This document shows, piece after piece, positions 7,779 to 16,544 of a DNA stretch of 64,000 bases. Each line of letters begins with the position of its first letter. Position 1 is the first letter of the stretch. The stretch spans positions 3,658,001 through 3,722,000 of the forward strand of contig NZ_CP143545.1 in NCBI RefSeq assembly GCF_046237625.1, read 5' to 3'. A model generated the notes under the pieces. It was given only the letters and a program-made list of their open reading frames with translations. It ran no database searches and was not told the DNA's origin. This DNA comes from Paraperibacillus esterisolvens. Its GTDB lineage: Bacteria; Bacillota; Bacilli; Bacillales; DSM-1321. Made by a program: the position numbers and the translations under genes.

Positions 7779-9920
7779 CTATTTATCTTTGATCCTGAGG
7801 AGTCTTAGTCCATTTAATGTAACAATGAGAGTAGCACCCATATCGGCGAATATGGCGATCCACAGGGTGAGCCATCCAGGCACGACCAGCAGGAGGGCAA
7901 GAAGCTTGATGGCCAGCGAAAAGGTGATATTCTGCTTGATGACCCCAAGTGTCCTGCGGCTCAGTTTGATGGTAAACGGCAGCTTCTTAAGATCATCCCC
8001 CATCAGGGCAATGTCGGCTGTTTCCAGGGCAGTGTCCGTGCCTGCTCCTCCCATGGCCACACCAACCGACGCGGCTGCCAGGGCAGGGGCATCATTCACT
8101 CCATCACCGACCATGGCCGCACTGCCGTACTTCTGATTCAATTTTTTGATAAAGTCCAGTTTACCGGAGGGCATCAATTCTGAATATACTTCCCCTACTC
8201 CTGCCTGGCGCCCGATGGCTGCGGCCGTGCTGGCATTGTCGCCTGTCAGCATGATCGTCTTTTCTATTCCCATGCCATGAAGCCTCCGGATAACCTCACC
8301 GGTTGTTTCTCTGACTTCATCGGCAACTGCCAGGATAGCTGCAGTATTTCCGTCTATCCCAGCCAGCATGACCGTCTTCCCCTGCTCCTGCAGCTCTAAG
8401 ACCTTTGGCGAGATAACCGGGAAATGGGAACAGTCCCCAAACAGGGCAGGACTCCCAACCTGCAGCTGCAAGCCGGCAATTTTGCCTGCGATTCCTTTTC
8501 CGGTTAAGGACTGGATCTCTTCACCACTGATATTGCGATATTCGATGTTCCGTCTGTCTGCTTCTTTTGTGATTGCCGCTGCCAGCGGGTGCTGGGAGCG
8601 GTGTTCGAGGGCGGCGATCAATGCCAGCCACTCGTTTTCATTCCTTGCCTTATCAAGAGTGATAAAGTCAGTCAGGGCAGGCACTCCTTTTGTCAGGGTG
8701 CCGGTCTTATCAAAGGCAATGGCTTTTATCCGCCCCAGCTCCTCCAGATGAACACCGCCTTTAATCAGAACGCCATTGCCTGCCGCATTGCCGATAGCTG
8801 TGACGATGGCAACAGGCGTTGAAATCACCAGGGCGCACGGACAGCCGACAACAAGGACGGCCAGCCCCTGATAGATCCACTCGCTCCAATTGCCAGTGAA
8901 CAGCGGTGGGACGGTGGCCGTAAGCAGGGCAATCAGCATGATGGCCGGTGTGTATATTCTGGCGAATTTGTCGATGAAGGCCTGTGATGGCGCCCGTTCG
9001 CCCTGTGCTTCTTCCACCAGATGGATGATCTTTGCCAGAGTGGTATCCTTCGCCTGTTTTGTTACCCTTATTTCAAGAAATCCTTCTGTATTAAGGGTTC
9101 CTGCAAATACTTCGTCACCTTCATGCTTTTCAACCGGTACGGATTCTCCCGTGATGGCCGCCTGGTTGATTGCCGAGGAGCCTTGTATTACCTTGCCATC
9201 CAGTGCTATTTTCTGACCCGGTTTGATTAAAATCACATCACCAGGTTCAACGTCTTCTACAGGCAGCATGAATTCTTTCCCGTTCCTTCTGACAAGCGCC
9301 TCCTTAGGTGCTATTTCCATGAGTGACTGAATGGAGCGCCTGGCCCGGTCCATCGAGTACCGTTCGAGCACTTCACTAATCGCAAACAAGATGACCACGA
9401 CAGCGCCCTCACTCCACTCCCCTATCAGAGCAGCCCCTATGATTGCTGCCGTCATCAGGGCTGTCATATCAAAGTGCAGCTTAGCCAGATTCTTGATTCC
9501 CTCTATGAACAGCCCTGTACCTCCCGTCAAAATGGCAGCCGCAAATGCGGCAATGGTCCAGGAGGACTGTTCACCCAGGACATACTGGAGATACCAGGCC
9601 AGCGCCAGGAATACAGCCGATATCATAACTGCTCCGTATCTCTTAAAATAGGAATCTGTCTGTTTCATCTGCTCCAGCCTGGTTTCCTCCGGGTATATTC
9701 TCAGACCTTCAAACGCGCCAGCCCGTTCCAGCTCGGTTATGGAGCTGTTCCCGATGACAGTCAGCTTAGAGGCACCGAAATTAACCTTCGCATCCAGTAC
9801 CTGATCCAGCTCTTTCACATTCTTTTCAAACTTGGCGGCACAGCCGGCACATGAAAAGCCCTGGACCCTGTATACCTGCCTTTGTTCAGGTTCTTGCTGC
9901 AATTCCCTGGCTTCATTCAC
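7779..9920 (-). CDS. cadA: Cd/Zn/Co-exporting P1B-type ATPase
   Basis: This 713-aa heavy-metal translocating ATPase exports soft divalent metals across the membrane. The N-terminus has one HMA domain with the metal-binding motif GFSCAGCAAK (residues 22-31). The transmembrane CPC motif is in VGCPCALVIS. Also present are the phosphorylated Asp (DKTGTLTKG), the TGES loop (AAITGESVP), the HP motif (HRSQHPLA) and the hinge (MVGDGVNDAPALAAA). The start overlaps the cadC stop by 8 bases, so the genes form a cadC-cadA operon. The CPC plus HP arrangement fits CadA/ZntA rather than a copper pump. Confidence 0.94.
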   Translation of the reverse strand: MNEARELQQEPEQRQVYRVQGFSCAGCAAKFEKNVKELDQVLDAKVNFGASKLTVIGNSSITELERAGAFEGLRIYPEETRLEQMKQTDSYFKRYGAVMISAVFLALAWYLQYVLGEQSSWTIAAFAAAILTGGTGLFIEGIKNLAKLHFDMTALMTAAIIGAALIGEWSEGAVVVILFAISEVLERYSMDRARRSIQSLMEIAPKEALVRRNGKEFMLPVEDVEPGDVILIKPGQKIALDGKVIQGSSAINQAAITGESVPVEKHEGDEVFAGTLNTEGFLEIRVTKQAKDTTLAKIIHLVEEAQGERAPSQAFIDKFARIYTPAIMLIALLTATVPPLFTGNWSEWIYQGLAVLVVGCPCALVISTPVAIVTAIGNAAGNGVLIKGGVHLEELGRIKAIAFDKTGTLTKGVPALTDFITLDKARNENEWLALIAALEHRSQHPLAAAITKEADRRNIEYRNISGEEIQSLTGKGIAGKIAGLQLQVGSPALFGDCSHFPVISPKVLELQEQGKTVMLAGIDGNTAAILAVADEVRETTGEVIRRLHGMGIEKTIMLTGDNASTAAAIGRQAGVGEVYSELMPSGKLDFIKKLNQKYGSAAMVGDGVNDAPALAAASVGVAMGGAGTDTALETADIALMGDDLKKLPFTIKLSRRTLGVIKQNITFSLAIKLLALLLVVPGWLTLWIAIFADMGATLIVTLNGLRLLRIKDK

Positions 9921-10281
9921 GTTCCATCACCTCTTTTTGATGAGTAAATGCAATCTCTATAAGTGCTTTTACATGATCATCATCCAGTGAGTAATACACT
10001 TGTTTTCCTTCTTTCCGATGCTTGGCAAGCCCGAGTTTGCTAAGCATCCGCAAGTGATGGGAGGCAGTGGCGCTCGATGATCCGATGATCTCCGCAGCAT
10101 CACACACGCATAACTCCTTCTCCAACAACAGCGCGTATGCAATCTTCAACCTTGTAACATCGGCCACAGCCTTAAATATATTCGCGACTTCCGGTACATT
10201 CTGCTCTTCAACCAGCTCTTTTAAACGGCCCACTTTCTGGCCGGATTCACAAGCGGATTCACAAAACTCTTTATTCTCCAT
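9913..10281 (-). CDS. cadC: ArsR/SmtB-family metal sensor repressor CadC
   Basis: CadC is a winged-helix repressor released from DNA by Cd, Pb or Zn. Starting at ATG 10281 gives a 122-residue protein with Cys7, Cys11, Cys58 and Cys60. This is the same numbering as the four metal thiolates of staphylococcal CadC. The first pair lies in KEFCESAC and the second in ELCVCD. The recognition helix is SATASHHLRML. A TTG at 10305 would add eight residues and break this numbering. The gene is translationally linked to cadA and lies downstream of two TTCAAA/TTTGAA dyads that probably serve as its operator. Confidence 0.93.
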   Translation of the reverse strand: MENKEFCESACESGQKVGRLKELVEEQNVPEVANIFKAVADVTRLKIAYALLLEKELCVCDAAEIIGSSSATASHHLRMLSKLGLAKHRKEGKQVYYSLDDDHVKALIEIAFTHQKEVMERE

Positions 10282-10295
10282 TACCTCATCCCGCC

Positions 10296-10348
10296 CAACA
10301 TTCAAATCTTTATTTGATTATACTATATTCAAAAGCACATTTGAATGA
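10296..10348 (-). promoter_or_regulatory. cadCA promoter with two CadC-type operator dyads
   Basis: On the minus strand a TATAAT (10317-10322) is preceded 17 bases upstream by TTCAAA (10340-10345). Two inverted repeats occur. ATTCAAA-n6-TTTGAAT at 10327-10346 covers the -35 and spacer. TTCAAAT-ctt-ATTTGA at 10301-10317 lies over the start of transcription. Both resemble the TCAAATA-type half-sites of cad operators. Confidence 0.75.
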
Positions 10349-10377
10349 TTGGGCGAAACTAAAAATCGGGCTGTGGA

Positions 10378-10407
10378 TGGGAAATGGGGGACTGTCCCCC
10401 AATTCCC
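10378..10407. repeat. REP-like GGGGACTGTCCCC palindrome, copy 1
   Basis: GGGAAATGGGGGACTGTCCC plus CCAATTCCC forms an imperfect hairpin. A close relative lies at 36445-36470 and a weaker one at 20471-20493. Small palindromes of this type are dispersed in many bacterial genomes and are often linked to REP-associated transposases, none of which is in this window. Confidence 0.6.
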
Positions 10408-10423
10408 TTCCACATATCCACAA

Positions 10424-10455
10424 GAAAGCCCCGCTGAAAGTCAGCGGAGCTCGTT
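10424..10455 (-). terminator. Terminator of the amino acid ABC operon
   Basis: On the minus strand AGCTCCGCTGA and TCAGCGGGGCT form a stem closed by a CTT(T) loop and followed by TTTCTTG. It sits just past the ATPase gene. Confidence 0.7.
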
Positions 10456-10464
10456 TGGTTTTAT

Positions 10465-11211
10465 TTATTTGACGGATGTAGCACTGAGGAAGGAGATGGT
10501 TCGCTCGTCTTTAGGGTTGTTGAAGAATTCATCGGTTGGTGCTTCTTCGACAATTCTTCCTTCGTGCATATAGACGATGCGGTTTGCCACTTCGCGGGCA
10601 AATCCCATCTCATGGGTGACCACGATCATGGTCATGCCTTCAGCTGCAAGCTCCTTCATTGTGTTCAGCACCTCGCCGACCAGCTCAGGGTCAAGAGCAG
10701 AGGTCGGTTCATCAAACAGCATGATATCCGGTCTCATGGCAAGTGCCCTTGCTATGGCCAGACGCTGCTTCTGTCCGCCTGAGAGCTTGCTCGGATATAC
10801 ATCCGCCTTATCTTCAAGATCCACCTTGCGCAGGAGCTCACGTGCCTCCTGCACTGCCTGTTCCTTGGAAATTTTCTTGACCCGGGTCGGGGCTTCGATG
10901 ATGTTTTCGAGCACCGTCATATGCGGGAACAGCTGGAAATGCTGAAAAACCATTCCTGCCTTTTGACGGACTTCATTGATATCATGAGTCTCTTTGGTAA
11001 TTTCCCTGCCTTCAAAGATGATTTTTCCATTATCCTTTTTCTCAAGGAAATTCAGGCATCGAAGCAGTGTACTCTTACCAGAACCACTCGAACCGATCAG
11101 GCACACTACATCACTTTCCTGCACCTGCATATCTATATCCTTCAATACATGAAGATCACCAAATGATTTATTTAATTTCTCTACGCGTATCATTTCTTTT
11201 TTCACTGTCAA
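10465..11211 (-). CDS. Polar amino acid ABC transporter, ATP-binding subunit
   Basis: This is a 248-aa cytoplasmic ATPase of the PAAT (GlnQ/ArtM/TcyC) family. Walker A is GSSGSGKST near residue 37, the signature is LSGGQKQRLAIARA, Walker B is IMLFDEPTSALDPE and the switch His is VVTHEM. It is the last gene of a binding protein-permease-ATPase operon, 8 bases after the permease. TTG 11211 lies close behind AGGAGGA, and GTG 11205 is an alternative with more usual spacing. It energises import, and the substrate cannot be fixed from this subunit. Confidence 0.93.
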   Translation of the reverse strand: MTVKKEMIRVEKLNKSFGDLHVLKDIDMQVQESDVVCLIGSSGSGKSTLLRCLNFLEKKDNGKIIFEGREITKETHDINEVRQKAGMVFQHFQLFPHMTVLENIIEAPTRVKKISKEQAVQEARELLRKVDLEDKADVYPSKLSGGQKQRLAIARALAMRPDIMLFDEPTSALDPELVGEVLNTMKELAAEGMTMIVVTHEMGFAREVANRIVYMHEGRIVEEAPTDEFFNNPKDERTISFLSATSVK

Positions 11212-11219
11212 TTGTCCTC

Positions 11220-11894
11220 CTATCTATCGCTTCTGGCCAATTTCTTTTCCAATAGACTTACAGCAACTGTCAGGATGGCTACCAGGATGAGGTAGTATAC
11301 CGCAACAATCAATAAAAAAGTCATTTCATCGAAATTATTGGAGCCTAGTGTGGTTGCTACGTTGAACAGCTCATTCATGGAAATAAATGCTGCCAGCGAG
11401 GAATCCTTCAGCCCGATGATAAATTGGTTGCCCAGTGGCGGAAGCGCCCTTCTGAAAGCCTGCGGCAGAATGATCCGGCGCATGGTCAGTGACTTTGTCA
11501 TCCCAAGCGAGCGGCCTGCTTCCATTTGGCCATTATCAATGGACTGAATGGTTCCCCTGAATATCTCCGCAATATATGCACCATTGTGGAAAGCCAGCGC
11601 AAGCGCAGCTGCCCAGAAATCGGGAATCAGGAAAATCCCGCTCATTCCGAAGTATAAAATGAATATCTGTACAATCAGCGGTGTCCCGCGGACAAGGTAT
11701 ACATAAGCATCCGAGATCCACCCAAGGATTTTTACATTCGATAATTTTAAAAGTGCGAAGAAAAGCCCGATGACTATTCCGACTAGTACTGAAACCACCG
11801 TAAGCTGCAGCGTGAGCAGCATGGCATCTATAAATACTCCTTTTGTATCTCCAAATGTGCTGATAAAATGAGAAAAACTAGGCAAGTGTTCCAA
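11220..11894 (-). CDS. Polar amino acid ABC transporter, permease
   Basis: This is a 224-aa inner-membrane permease of the HisM/GlnP family with about five hydrophobic segments. The EAA loop (EAGRSLGMTKSLTMRRIILPQAFRRALPP region, near residues 130-160) contacts the ATPase. It lies between the ATPase gene and the binding-protein gene. The frame begins at TTG 11894, directly against the GGGAG site. TTG 11885 (MPSFSHFIS) has better spacing and may be the true start. A single permease gene implies a homodimeric channel. Confidence 0.92.
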   Translation of the reverse strand: MEHLPSFSHFISTFGDTKGVFIDAMLLTLQLTVVSVLVGIVIGLFFALLKLSNVKILGWISDAYVYLVRGTPLIVQIFILYFGMSGIFLIPDFWAAALALAFHNGAYIAEIFRGTIQSIDNGQMEAGRSLGMTKSLTMRRIILPQAFRRALPPLGNQFIIGLKDSSLAAFISMNELFNVATTLGSNNFDEMTFLLIVAVYYLILVAILTVAVSLLEKKLARSDR

Positions 11895-11920
11895 CTCCCT
11901 TTCATCCTAAAAGTAACTGA

Positions 11921-12703
11921 TCATTCTGGTTTTGAGGTAATATCTTCTCCGAAATACTTCATGCTGATTTTCTTGAGGGTCCCATCCTTGCGGAGGTTTT
12001 CAAGCGCTTCATTAACTTTTTTCACGAGCTCAGGATTGTCCTGTGGAATGACGATAGCCTGCTCACTTCGTTCAATAAGCTTGCGGCCCTCAATCTTGAA
12101 GCCTTCCTTCCGGGCAGTCTTCCCCGTGACAAAGTCTGTAATTACAGCGTCATGACGGCCGCCATCCAGCGCTTTTAATGCTGTGATGTCGCTGTCGTAC
12201 ATTTTTAGATTCTTCGTATATTTCCCTGCAACATCGGCATAGGTAGATCCCTTTGCCACTGCAACTTCTTTTCCTTTTAAATCATTTACATCTTTGATAT
12301 TACTGTCGGGCCGGGTAAAAATTTGAGGACCTGAGTAGTAGTATGGAGTGGTGAAAGCGACGTGTTTACTCCGCTGTGGATTGATCGTATGGCTGGCCAC
12401 CGCTGCATCTGCCCTTCCTGTTTTGACACCTTCCACTATTCCTTTAAACTTGATCCGCTTCGGTACGGCCTTCAGGCCTAATTCCCTGGCCACTGCCTTT
12501 CCTACTTCGACATCAAAGCCTTCCATTTTCATATCATTTGTCATATAGCTGAATGGCTTAAATTCACCGGAAGCCGCGAACACGAACTCATCTTTATCGA
12601 TAAGTTCAGCCCCGCCTGCCAGCTTCTCCTTTTCAGCACATGCAGACAGCATGCTAATGAGAAGAATAATGGATGCGATAAGCATTATTTTTTTATGTCT
12701 CAT
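11921..12703 (-). CDS. Amino acid-binding lipoprotein of ABC importer
   Basis: This is a 260-aa family-3 solute-binding protein. A signal peptide ends at the lipobox LSAC (Cys near residue 22), so it is anchored outside the membrane. The two-lobed domain shows the typical blocks GEFKPFSYM, MEGFDVEVGKAVARELGL and ADAAVASHTINPQRS. The C-terminal KDGTLKKISMKYFGED resembles cystine binding proteins such as TcyA. It is first in the operon and so probably the promoter-proximal, most expressed gene. A cystine or other polar amino acid substrate is inferred, not shown. The 200 bases upstream hold no riboswitch I could recognise. Confidence 0.9.
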   Translation of the reverse strand: MRHKKIMLIASIILLISMLSACAEKEKLAGGAELIDKDEFVFAASGEFKPFSYMTNDMKMEGFDVEVGKAVARELGLKAVPKRIKFKGIVEGVKTGRADAAVASHTINPQRSKHVAFTTPYYYSGPQIFTRPDSNIKDVNDLKGKEVAVAKGSTYADVAGKYTKNLKMYDSDITALKALDGGRHDAVITDFVTGKTARKEGFKIEGRKLIERSEQAIVIPQDNPELVKKVNEALENLRKDGTLKKISMKYFGEDITSKPE

Positions 12704-12873
12704 GCTGCTTTACGTTCCCCTTTCCATTGGCTGATTGCTGCCAAATCCTTTTTCACTATAAAAATAGCATTACTGACTTTTACCCTTTTCAGGCTTTCCT
12801 TAATCAGCCTTAACTATATTAATTAACATTGCTGCATAAAGATAAATCCCACCTATGGGGAATTCTGGACAAA

Positions 12874-12902
12874 TAAAAAAAGGGCGGACAGTGTCCACCC
12901 TC
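12874..12902 (-). terminator. Terminator of the Spo0E-like gene
   Basis: GGGTGGACAC and GTCCGCCC pair on the minus strand, followed by seven T residues. Confidence 0.75.
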
Positions 12903-12912
12903 TTATCTCCAT

Positions 12913-13086
12913 TTATGATGTTCGGGAATAATCCTTTTGAAGACCTTGATATAAAACAATATATCCATCGAGCTGCTGGCTCAGTGCAATAGTGGTTCTA
13001 GAATGAAGGCCAGTTTTAGCCGCGGAGCGGATCATCTTATTCCTTATCGCTTCAATCCTTGTCTCCAAATCTGACTTGGTTAGCAT
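12913..13086 (-). CDS. Spo0E-family aspartyl-phosphate phosphatase
   Basis: This is a 57-residue helical hairpin protein with the family signature SQQLDGYIVLYQ (SxxLDxxI) in the second helix. Members dephosphorylate Spo0A-P and so hold back sporulation. Three in-frame ATGs exist. AAGGAGGT (13094-13101) overlaps the first and crowds the second, and it is 7 bases from ATG 13086, which gives MLTKSDLETRIEAIR. The gene is monocistronic with its own terminator. Its presence fits a spore-forming Bacillaceae host. Which response regulator it targets cannot be told. Confidence 0.85.
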   Translation of the reverse strand: MLTKSDLETRIEAIRNKMIRSAAKTGLHSRTTIALSQQLDGYIVLYQGLQKDYSRTS

Positions 13087-13359
13087 ATACATGACCTCCT
13101 TCATCTATTAAGTAGTATTATGGTAAAATTTTACTATAACTCAGTGGTTTAAGTAAACAATAATATAATGAAGTTTACAAGAAAATATTACTTTTTTACT
13201 ATTTTATATTCTAGGGATTACTTACGTCTCTTCGTCAAAGGCTAAATGACATTTTTTTACTCTTTAATAATATCGGCCATATTCCCTTCTCCTTTATATC
13301 TATAACAAAAATAATTCATCCGTCTGCTTATTATGAAACCGCCGATAGAGGTTAAATGT

Positions 13360-13404
13360 AAAAAATGCGCTGAAATGCCGGCTTACCCAGCAAATTCCAG
13401 CGCA
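13360..13404 (-). terminator. Terminator of the M23 peptidase gene
   Basis: TGCGCTG and CAGCGCA form the outer stem, and TGCTGG and CCGGCA an inner stem, followed by TTTTTTAC on the minus strand. The rest of the 13087-13359 gap is AT-rich and shows nothing further. Confidence 0.75.
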
Positions 13405-13434
13405 CTTCCAAGCAGTTTTTAGTTTATACCAGAA

Positions 13435-14733
13435 TCATAGAGGTATATAAGAAGCAGGATTTACTGCATTTGATTTAGAAGCATTCCATTCACCTTTGTG
13501 AAGTTCAAAGTGAAGATGCTGGCCGAAGGACTGGCCGGTATTGCCCATATATCCAACCTGCTGCCCCTGTGCCACTACAGCACCTGTGCTCACGCTCATA
13601 GAATTCAAATGCGCATAGACAGTTGTGAATACCTGCCCGTTCACAGAATGAGAGACAATGACTGTATTTCCATAGCTGTCAGAATAATAGGCACGTGTAA
13701 CAACACCATCAGCCGCTGCTACTACTGGAACGGTTCCGCCCTGAGCGATATCGACTCCATAATGGAAGCCCGGGCTTGGGTTAGTCCGGTAGCCAAAAGG
13801 CGATGTCAATACGCCGGCGGCCGGCTTGATGAAGCCATTTGAAGCTTTTGCTTTTTGTGCACTGCCTGCTGAAGCTGAAGCAGGACTGGCAGATGGTGCG
13901 GATGCCCTCGCTGCTTCTTCTTTTGCGGCCAGTTCTCTGGCTGCTTTCAGCTCAGCCTGATGTTTTTGCTCAAGGCCGATCGCTTTTTCGATGGAAGCTC
14001 CCTGTGATGCCAGCAGATCGGCTTCTTCCTGCAGATTCATTTTTTCATTGGCAATCTGTTTTTCTCTTTTCGCAAGCTGTACCATAAGCCGGTCCTTTTG
14101 GGCTTTCTGCTTTGTGAGTTCTGACTTCATCGCCTGAAGCTCCTTCAGCATATCTTTCAGGCTTGCAAGCTTGTCCTTTACAGATTCCTGCTTTGTTTCC
14201 AAATCCTTCTTGTCCTGTTCATGCTCTTTGATCAATTCCTGATCGGCATCCATGATAGTTGCGACAGCACCCACACGGTCAACAAAATCACCGAAATCAC
14301 TCGATCCAAAGAGCACTTCGAGATAATCTACATTCCCGCCGCTCTCCTGGAAGGAACGGGCACGGTTCTTAAGAAGTTCATTTCTTTTTTCAATCCGGTC
14401 TTTCAATATAGCAATCTCTTTATTCAGCTTTTGAATTTCCGCTTCTGTTTGTGCGATCCGCTCATTCTGCACACGAATTTTTTCGTTGGCCCTGCTGATC
14501 TCCGCATCAATTTTTCGGACTTCTGCCTTAAGGTCGGCCTGCCTTCCCTTAAGTGCCTTAATCTGCATATCAGCTGATTGTATGCCGCTGTTCACTTCGG
14601 AACGTTTTTGATTGTTTTCCTGCTGTTTACTTTTTAAACTATTTATTGATTCTGCTTGAACTCCTGGAGCAGCTGCTAAACTGCTGAATCCAAGTACTGC
14701 TGCCAAACCGATACTTATGATATGCTTCTTCAA
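13435..14733 (-). CDS. Secreted M23 peptidase with coiled-coil (EnvC/PcsB-like)
   Basis: This is a 432-aa exported cell-wall hydrolase. It has a signal peptide (residues 1-27, ending PGVQAES) and a long coiled coil (about 30-270, rich in K, E and Q). An Ala/Ser-rich linker (ASAPSASPASASA) leads to a LytM/M23 domain (about 305-430). The zinc ligands are intact: H and D in FHYGVDIA and HxH in GQHLHFELH, so it should be an active endopeptidase. Coiled-coil proteins of this kind are often controlled by FtsEX, which is not in this window. The start is TTG 14733 behind AAGGGGAAAG. Confidence 0.9.
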   Translation of the reverse strand: MKKHIISIGLAAVLGFSSLAAAPGVQAESINSLKSKQQENNQKRSEVNSGIQSADMQIKALKGRQADLKAEVRKIDAEISRANEKIRVQNERIAQTEAEIQKLNKEIAILKDRIEKRNELLKNRARSFQESGGNVDYLEVLFGSSDFGDFVDRVGAVATIMDADQELIKEHEQDKKDLETKQESVKDKLASLKDMLKELQAMKSELTKQKAQKDRLMVQLAKREKQIANEKMNLQEEADLLASQGASIEKAIGLEQKHQAELKAARELAAKEEAARASAPSASPASASAGSAQKAKASNGFIKPAAGVLTSPFGYRTNPSPGFHYGVDIAQGGTVPVVAAADGVVTRAYYSDSYGNTVIVSHSVNGQVFTTVYAHLNSMSVSTGAVVAQGQQVGYMGNTGQSFGQHLHFELHKGEWNASKSNAVNPASYIPL

Positions 14734-15007
14734 TCCGCTTTCCCCTTTCGTTCTTGCCAGATTTCTCTATCTATCGCTGTTTTCCTATGGATCATTTTCT
14801 ATGTATTTCCATCAGGCATCTATATGTACATTGACATGTTTCGAGTTCATTTGATAAGTTTCTTTCTAATACACCATGCTATTATAGCATCCGTTTTTTT
14901 CAGAACAAGTGAATTTATGTTACAGTTCTATTTCAGCCTACTTCTTATTCCCGAAGCCAAAAATAAGAGGCTGTTTTCGAAGGACATTGTTTATATATGA
15001 CAAGGAA

Positions 15008-15140
15008 TTGATCCCCGCTGCAGGCAATCCTCCTGCACGGTGAGGGCGGCGGGCCTCCTCGGCTTTCCATGCGGGGTCTCCCCTGTATTTCGGTGCTCAA
15101 GGTAAAGTGGAGAACGCTGCCTGCTGAATATGACGATTTA
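15008..15140. repeat. Decayed GC-rich dispersed repeat, copy 1
   Basis: The segment begins GATCCCCGCTGCAGG and contains CCTCCTCGG and TGCGGGGTCTCCCCTG. These words are typical of a long GC-rich palindromic element scattered in Bacillus genomes. It is much more GC-rich than its flanks and has no coding potential. A second, more decayed copy lies at 16545-16670. Confidence 0.5.
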
Positions 15141-15182
15141 AAAAGCTTCATGTTCGCATTTTCGAATGGAAAAAAACCAGTA

Positions 15183-15211
15183 AAAAAGAGAGGAATCCAC
15201 CTCTCTTTTTT
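15183..15211 (-). terminator. Terminator of the MarR gene
   Basis: AAAAAAGAGAGG and CCTCTCTTTTTT arms form an 11-12 bp stem. T-runs are present on both strands. Confidence 0.75.
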
Positions 15212-15234
15212 CGTTCATTCACAGATACGGACTG

Positions 15235-15690
15235 CTAGACTTCCCCGTGCTGCAGCCCTTCGGCTACTTTATGCAGGCTTGAGATGAACTGCTCCCGCTC
15301 TCTGCTGCCGAGGCTGCTGATGATTGCTGCATAAAATTCGTTTCGGGTTTTGGTTATGGATTGCAGCACATCCTGCCCCTTCTCAGTCAATTCAAGGTAT
15401 ACGACTCTTCTGTCCCTGCTGCACCTTTCCCTTATAATGAGCTGGTCTTCTTCGAGATTGTTCAGCAGCAGGGTCGTTGCTCCGGATGACAGCTCCAATC
15501 CCTGTACGATATGAGCCACCATACAATTTTGTGTTTCCATAATCTTTTTGAGCGTCCTATATTTGGTTGTGGTCATTTTAGCTGGAAGCTCCGCATACTT
15601 TTTTTCCATCCGCTTATTTTTATAGCGGAAGAACGATTCTGTAATGCTGTCAAGCTCTTCAAACAATCCTTTATCCAGGATGCCCTCCAT
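15235..15690 (-). CDS. MarR-family regulator of the adjacent efflux genes
   Basis: This is a 151-aa winged-helix dimeric regulator. The recognition helix region is ELSSGATTLLLNNLEEDQLI and the wing carries the family signature RCSRDRRVVYLELTEKG. It starts at ATG 15690 behind GGGAGGGG. It is transcribed divergently from the HlyD-MFS-WrbA genes, the usual arrangement for a repressor of multidrug efflux released by its ligands. Control of that operon is inferred from position and from a dyad in the shared promoter. The inducer is unknown. Confidence 0.88.
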   Translation of the reverse strand: MEGILDKGLFEELDSITESFFRYKNKRMEKKYAELPAKMTTTKYRTLKKIMETQNCMVAHIVQGLELSSGATTLLLNNLEEDQLIIRERCSRDRRVVYLELTEKGQDVLQSITKTRNEFYAAIISSLGSREREQFISSLHKVAEGLQHGEV

Positions 15691-15817
15691 GGCAGCCCCT
15701 CCCTTACTTTAACACTGAGTCCATATGATAAAATTTGATGCGGAAAATTAACGGGTAAATATCTTTACAACAAAGATAATCTATGTTTTAATTGTTTTCG
15801 GCAATATACTTCATTTT

Positions 15818-15840
15818 GTTAACTATTATACTAGTTTATC
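15818..15840. promoter_or_regulatory. Candidate MarR operator in the divergent promoter region
   Basis: AACTA-TTATAC-TAGTT (15821-15836) is an inverted repeat around a TATACT -10-like element. It lies about 35-50 bases upstream of the HlyD ATG. No second copy was found. Confidence 0.4.
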
Positions 15841-15869
15841 AGTTTTGTAAAAAGGAAGGAGTTTTATTC

Positions 15870-16502
15870 ATGAAGAAAAGCTTATGGCTGATGAATTTTA
15901 TTGTAATCCTGGTTGTGATTGCATTGCTTGGAGGAGGAGCTTATTATTACTATCAATCCTCTTCCTACATTAAGACTGATAACGCCCATGTAACGGGTGA
16001 CATCCAGACTTTAACAGCTTCGGCAGCAGGAAAAATCACTTCCTGGAATGCCAATGAAGGAGATCAGGTTTCTGCCAATAAGGAACTTGGTGAATTGAAT
16101 AACGGAAAACAAACTTCTGAAATCACTGCTACTGAACCTGGAACAATCATCAAGCAGTCTGTCCATAAAAACCAGCTTGTCCAGCCGGGTGCTGTTCTTG
16201 CCCAGACAGTGGATATGAAAAAACTCTACATTGTGGCCAATATCGATGAGAAAAAAGTGAAGGATGTAAAAGTCGGCAGCAGCGTTGATGTAGTAGTAGA
16301 CGGTGATTCCGGCACAGTGATCGATGGTGAAGTAAAAGCCATCGGCCATGCTGCAAATTCTATATTCTCCCTGATGCCGCAGCAAAGCGCGAGCGGGAAC
16401 TATACGAAAGTAACACAATATATACCTGTAAAGATTTCCATTGAAAATTATTCAGAAAAAGTAATGCCGGGCATGAACGCTGAAGTAAAGATCAGCAGAT
16501 AA
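15870..16502 (+). CDS. HlyD/EmrA-type membrane fusion protein
   Basis: This is a 210-aa periplasmic-adaptor-like protein with one N-terminal membrane helix (residues 5-28) and an external beta-barrel/lipoyl domain. The lipoyl halves are visible as TASAAGKITSW and TATEPGTIIKQS, with little or no coiled coil between them. The barrel ends VMPGMNAEVKI. ATG 15870 follows AAGGAAGGAG. In Gram-positives such short adaptors work with DHA2-type pumps, and the MFS gene downstream is the likely partner. About 300 bases and a repeat element separate the two. Confidence 0.87.
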   Translation: MKKSLWLMNFIVILVVIALLGGGAYYYYQSSSYIKTDNAHVTGDIQTLTASAAGKITSWNANEGDQVSANKELGELNNGKQTSEITATEPGTIIKQSVHKNQLVQPGAVLAQTVDMKKLYIVANIDEKKVKDVKVGSSVDVVVDGDSGTVIDGEVKAIGHAANSIFSLMPQQSASGNYTKVTQYIPVKISIENYSEKVMPGMNAEVKISR

Positions 16503-16544
16503 TAATCCTGTTTGCCATATATTGCGGCGGTAAAAATTAAAATG

